A stretch of DNA of 7,194 nt from CAYNGH01 sp964396845 (GTDB lineage Bacteria; Vulcanimicrobiota; JAJTBE01; CAYNGH01). Of the stretch, positions 6,122-7,194 are shown piece by piece. A program made the translations under genes and the position numbers. The stretch covers positions 1 to 7,194 of the forward strand of contig CAYNGH010000165.1 of NCBI GenBank assembly GCA_964396845.1, given 5' to 3'. How positions within the stretch are numbered: position 1 is the first letter of the stretch; each line of letters opens with the position of its first letter. The notes under the pieces are model-generated. The model was not told where the DNA came from. It was given only the letters and a program-made list of their open reading frames with translations, and did not search any database.

Positions 6122-6667
6122 TCAGAAGTTAGATGGCATTGTGGGCATTTCTGTTGGGACTTCCCAGGCATCTTTAAATTCCAGGGATTCTATCACATGA
6201 TCAAACTGTGATGCCAGCTCCGGCGGACAGTCATCATAATAAAGTCTGACGAACTGCCCCTGAGGCCCCAGGCTTCCCTTAGAAGCGTAAAACAGGAAAA
6301 CCTCCCGCCATTTGTTGTCCCCGGGGGTGGTGCCCAGTTTCTGAGTCCCCCCGGTTTTGGAGATCATCACTCCCCCTTCCTGGGTTACCTTGTAATCAGC
6401 CTGACGGTCCAGCTGAAACTCCATCCCCTTGTAGCCGGTGGATATAACCAGGGATTTGTCTTCAAAGGAAGGATCGCTGATGACGTAGGTATAGCGATTG
6501 CGATCCTTTTCGAAATCGAGGCGGTATTCCCAGCGAATCTCAAAGCTGGCAAAATCCCCGTGATAACGGATCCATTTTTTCTGCTGGGCGTTGATGTGAG
6601 AATCTACCAGCCCTGCCACCATAACAGCAAAGAAAGCAATTACGATAAACCGCGCAACTTTTTTCAT
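6122..6667 (-). CDS. Exported or membrane-anchored protein of unknown function, 181 residues
   Basis: The start ATG is the reverse complement of 6665-6667 and the stop is TGA at 6122-6124. The N-terminus is a classic export signal: MKKVAR, then a hydrophobic core (residues 7-21, FIVIAFFAVMVAGLV), then a polar stretch with a possible cleavage after INA (residue 27). There is no lipobox, so the protein is either secreted or held by an uncleaved helix. The mature part (about 150 residues) appears rich in beta strands and has one cysteine (147). Its end, FVRLYYDDCPPELASQFDHV followed by IESLEF, resembles the closing helix and strand of the PsbP/DcrB-like fold, in which small extracytoplasmic proteins end with '...ii.Sf.f'. 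This is a weak inference from pattern only. No good ribosome binding site is visible; the nearest GAG lies about 16 bases upstream. It is monocistronic and convergent with the Gly/Ala-rich gene. Confidence 0.8.
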   Translation of the reverse strand: MKKVARFIVIAFFAVMVAGLVDSHINAQQKKWIRYHGDFASFEIRWEYRLDFEKDRNRYTYVISDPSFEDKSLVISTGYKGMEFQLDRQADYKVTQEGGVMISKTGGTQKLGTTPGDNKWREVFLFYASKGSLGPQGQFVRLYYDDCPPELASQFDHVIESLEFKDAWEVPTEMPTMPSNF

Positions 6668-6719
6668 ATTTTATCAGATACTCTTTTATAAAATATTTTG
6701 TCTGAAAGGGGCCCGACAC

Positions 6720-6759
6720 ATATTGTATAACCGGTATATAACGCCACCATATATTGTAT
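6720..6759. repeat. Pair of 9-base direct repeats upstream of the minus-strand gene
   Basis: ATATTGTAT occurs at 6720-6728 and again at 6751-6759, start to start 31 bases, close to three helical turns. It lies 53-92 bases upstream of the minus-strand start codon, so it could be a paired regulator site. The surrounding AT-richness makes chance possible. Confidence 0.35.
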
Positions 6760-6875
6760 CTTCTTGAAAAACATAAAATTTCCTTTTTACCACGCCATAT
6801 GAAAATTGTTATTTTTTGTTTGTAACAGGAAGAAGATGTGTTAAAAAAAAGAATATCTGATCCCGCATTGATAAA

Positions 6876-6912
6876 AAGTAATGACAAGTATTGCAAATGC
6901 TTGTCATTACTT
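6876..6912. repeat. 13-bp perfect inverted repeat (dyad or minus-strand terminator)
   Basis: AAGTAATGACAAG (6876-6888) and CTTGTCATTACTT (6900-6912) are exact reverse complements around an 11-base loop (TATTGCAAATG). On the minus strand the stem is followed by a T run (CTTTTTAT), so it could end leftward transcripts arriving from beyond the window. It could also be a large operator. The stem is AT-rich, which is weaker than usual for a terminator. Confidence 0.7.
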
Positions 6913-6934
6913 GATTTAAAGCTTTTTGAAGGGG

Positions 6935-6951
6935 GGCACTTCCAAAGTGCC
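6935..6951. repeat. 7-bp hairpin GGCACTT / AAGTGCC
   Basis: GGCACTT (6935-6941) and AAGTGCC (6945-6951) pair around the three-base loop CCA. No T run follows closely, so it is not a clear terminator. It borders the larger nested inverted-repeat element. Confidence 0.6.
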
Positions 6952-6954
6952 GGT

Positions 6955-7151
6955 GGGTGGTTATTTTTGTTCACATTCAACAACCTTCTCAATGACTGCT
7001 GTCATGTCGGCTCATAAAACCTGTCAACCGCAAGACGGTTCATCCTTGTACCATTTGCGGCCCTTGACATCGTGTCAAGGGGACTGGTTTTATGGCCTCC
7101 CTGTCAGGTCATTGAAGGGATTGCTTCACAGTTCACATTCAACAACCACCC
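6955..7151. repeat. Nested inverted-repeat element, possible structured RNA or small non-coding mobile element
   Basis: Several pairs of arms nest inside one another. GGGTGGTT (6955-6962) pairs with AACCACCC (7144-7151). TCAATGAC (6989-6996) pairs with GTCATTGA (7108-7115). CATAAAACC (7013-7021) pairs with GGTTTTATG (7086-7094). Inside the last pair lie two hairpins: CCGCAA (7028-7033) with TTGCGG (7055-7060), extended inward by GGTtCA / TGtACC, and CCCTTGACA (7061-7069) with TGTCAAGGG (7073-7081). The result would be a multi-branched fold. Competing pairings also exist: AACCG/CGGTT at 7026-7040, and ATGAC/GTCAT at 6992-7005. It matches no riboswitch or RNA class that I can name. Confidence 0.5.
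6969..7147 (+). repeat. 17-base direct repeat, two copies
   Basis: GTTCACATTCAACAACC occurs exactly at 6969-6985 and 7131-7147, start to start 162 bases. The copies sit just inside the outer arms of the nested inverted-repeat element and flank most of it. Two identical 17-mers so close together are unlikely by chance. They may mark a duplicated unit or ends of an inserted piece. Confidence 0.75.
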
Positions 7152-7181
7152 TTCCGGCGACAGCTTTCAGTCAGCCGGAAG
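7151..7181. repeat. 8-bp GC-rich inverted repeat near the right edge
   Basis: CTTCCGGC (7151-7158) and GCCGGAAG (7174-7181) are exact reverse complements around a 15-base loop. It directly abuts the nested element and could be its last stem. No T run follows in the window. Confidence 0.6.
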
Positions 7182-7194
7182 ATGAATTAATAAG

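Larger units (their letters stand above)
6668..7194. other. About 530-base region without a gene: AT-rich leader, then dense inverted repeats
   Basis: No open frame here has a ribosome binding site or protein-like composition. Bases 6668-6930 are AT-rich and should hold the promoter of the minus-strand gene, although no clear -35/-10 pair could be picked. Bases 6876-7181 carry several stem-forming sequences and a 17-base direct repeat, listed separately. The window ends without another gene starting. Confidence 0.75.

Noticed and set aside
5862..6200. A 112-codon plus-strand frame overlapping the Gly/Ala-rich tail
   Set aside because: It runs through the terminator hairpin and into the convergent gene, and its composition is unlike any neighbour; the tail reads sensibly in the frame of 5441.
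6540..6992. A 150-codon minus-strand frame over the right intergenic region
   Set aside because: It overlaps the exported-protein gene in another frame, crosses AT-rich and hairpin-rich sequence, and its translation has no protein-like features.
7064..7093. Promoter with TTGACA at 7064 and TTTTAT at 7088
   Set aside because: The TTGACA is one arm of a perfect 9-bp hairpin and the -10 match is poor; the hairpin explains the sequence better.
6969..7147. CRISPR array
   Set aside because: Only two copies of a 17-base repeat, 162 bases apart, with internal inverted repeats and no cas genes; unit size does not fit CRISPR.
6925..7194. T-box or other known riboswitch leader
   Set aside because: GGGTGGTT superficially resembles part of the T-box antiterminator motif, but the rest of the motif, the specifier stem and a downstream gene are missing.

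Overview
The window looks like chromosome from an anaerobic, low-to-mid G+C Gram-positive bacterium of the Clostridia (Peptococcaceae-like). This is an inference from strong AGGAGG-type ribosome binding sites, an Rnf-type electron-transfer subunit, and the Firmicute/actinobacterial style of the nucleotidyltransferase-phosphomannomutase fusion. No species can be named. The sequence is a draft assembly: ten Ns at 839-848 break the first gene.

Left region (1-3950), plus strand, one operon. The 3' part of a sugar-nucleotidyltransferase/phosphomannomutase-like fusion enters from outside the window. It is followed after 25 bases by an unrecognised 280-residue protein with a very acidic linker, and after about 13 bases by rnfC, the soluble iron-sulfur subunit of the Rnf complex. 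A strong intrinsic terminator follows rnfC directly. None of the membrane subunits rnfD, G, E, A or B is present here, so rnfC is either an orphan copy or is split from its partners.

Middle region (3951-5340). A monocistronic sodium (or proton)-coupled glutamate/aspartate symporter of the DAACS family, with its own ribosome binding site. Substrate-binding residues are intact, but the usual NMDGT motif reads NMNGT.

Right-middle region (5341-6107). A gene with its own promoter encodes a small glycine/alanine-rich protein with glycine-zipper-like hydrophobic segments. An in-frame TAA splits it into a 126-codon front part and a 76-codon tail of the same composition. A bidirectional terminator ends the region.

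Far right (6108-7194). A convergent minus-strand gene encodes an exported protein of unknown function. After it comes about 530 bases without a gene. The first part is AT-rich. The rest is dense in inverted repeats: a 13-bp perfect dyad, a 7-bp hairpin, and a nested foldable element of about 200 bases carrying a 17-base direct repeat. That element may be a structured RNA or a small non-coding mobile repeat.

The two items most worth following are the interrupted glycine/alanine-rich gene and the nested inverted-repeat element. The operon pairing of an orphan rnfC with a pseudoenzyme-like phosphomannomutase fusion comes next.
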